Assembly: GCF_001718795.1 (NCBI RefSeq) | Contig: NZ_CP013438.1 | Location: forward strand, 1,054,001 to 1,118,000 | Direction: 5' to 3' | Origin: Burkholderia latens | GTDB lineage: Bacteria; Pseudomonadota; Gammaproteobacteria; Burkholderiales; Burkholderiaceae | Length of the DNA: 64,000 nucleotides | Shown here: positions 63,877 through 64,000 of the stretch, one piece after another | How positions within the stretch are numbered: position 1 is the first letter of the stretch | Layout of the letters: the number at the start of each line of letters is the position of its first letter | Made by a program: the position numbers and the translations under genes | The notes under the pieces: generated by a model | The model's database searches: none | Seen by the model: the letters and a program-made list of their open reading frames with translations, nothing else | What the model was told of the DNA's origin: nothing

Positions 63877-64000
63877 ATGGCGCTTTACGTAATGGCCTCG
63901 GTGTTCCCGAAGCCCGAACACGCGCAGGCCGTCGAGGCTGAGTTGCGCAGCATGGTCGCGGCCACCCGCGCAGAACCCGGCAACCGCCGCTACGACCTGT
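63877..64000 (+). CDS. ABM-domain monooxygenase, 5' part only
   Basis: The frame begins MALYVMASVFPKPEHAQAVEAEL, with an AAGGAG site ahead, and runs off the window end after 41 codons. The pattern is that of antibiotic biosynthesis monooxygenase (ABM) domain proteins, about 95-100 residues in full. These act on quinol-like or electrophilic compounds. It follows the CurA-type gene on the same strand and may share its regulation. Confidence 0.75.
   Translation, partial: MALYVMASVFPKPEHAQAVEAELRSMVAATRAEPGNRRYDL

Noticed and set aside
1..64000. CRISPR arrays, tRNA genes, insertion sequences, phage modules
   Set aside because: No regularly spaced repeats, cloverleaf-like sequence, transposase or integrase motif was recognised anywhere in the window by eye.

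Overview
The window is GC-rich, densely coded beta-proteobacterial DNA. The gene families, the abundance of small DUF proteins and the strong G/C third-position bias point to Burkholderia, probably the B. cepacia complex and probably a secondary replicon. That assignment rests on family recognition and was not tested by a search. No rRNA, tRNA, CRISPR array or insertion sequence was recognised. Tracts poorer in GC lie at about 32.5-33.9 kb and 60.17-60.72 kb.

Layout. 0-10.6 kb holds mixed metabolism and transport: a VOC protein, cytosine deaminase, a ClC channel, an AtoE-type short-chain fatty acid transporter, a methyltransferase, a di-haem peroxidase, a phosphoesterase lipoprotein and an EamA exporter. 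10.9-14.4 kb is an aromatic amino acid unit, with an Lrp regulator divergent from an AroP-type permease and a TyrB-type aminotransferase. 14.5-17.3 kb has small DUF genes, an HPF/RaiA-like protein, an FNR regulator with all four cluster cysteines, and a stand-alone receiver protein. 17.5-21.8 kb is a trans-3-hydroxy-L-proline utilisation cassette: a Pyr2C reductase, a FadR-type regulator, a periplasmic binding protein and a proline-racemase-family dehydratase with the Cys/Thr pair. 22-29.6 kb has PBP1A, a PilZ protein, DUF4148 and LprI-like secreted proteins, and a NarL-type two-component system.

29.9-47.7 kb resembles the low-oxygen-activated (lxa) type of locus of Burkholderia: universal stress proteins, a DedA-rhodanese fusion, BON, CBS, PRC-barrel and DUF4142 proteins, a chemoreceptor, a hybrid kinase and a sigma-54 activator. 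FNR-type boxes lie upstream of both universal stress genes and of the DUF1488 gene at 15 kb. Together with the FNR gene this suggests one oxygen-responsive regulon. A fourth box followed by two strong hairpins at 36.3-36.55 kb may be a small RNA. A decayed HAD-UbiA gene lies at 33.2-33.9 kb.

47.9-52.9 kb: a MipA-type outer-membrane protein, then an SOS-box-controlled, translationally coupled pair made of a FAN1-like VRR-NUC nuclease and a RecB-like nuclease fused to an XPD/DinG-type helicase. 52.9-58.3 kb: an IclR (PcaR-type) regulator, a MurA paralogue, an MHS-type permease and an HPPD-family dioxygenase, with tandem PcaR-like operators in the divergent promoter. 58.4-61.7 kb: a hipBA toxin-antitoxin pair with phased operators, and a KfrA-like coiled-coil protein behind an AT-rich operator region. 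61.8-64 kb: a TetR regulator with two matching operators, a CurA-type reductase and the start of an ABM-domain monooxygenase cut by the window edge.
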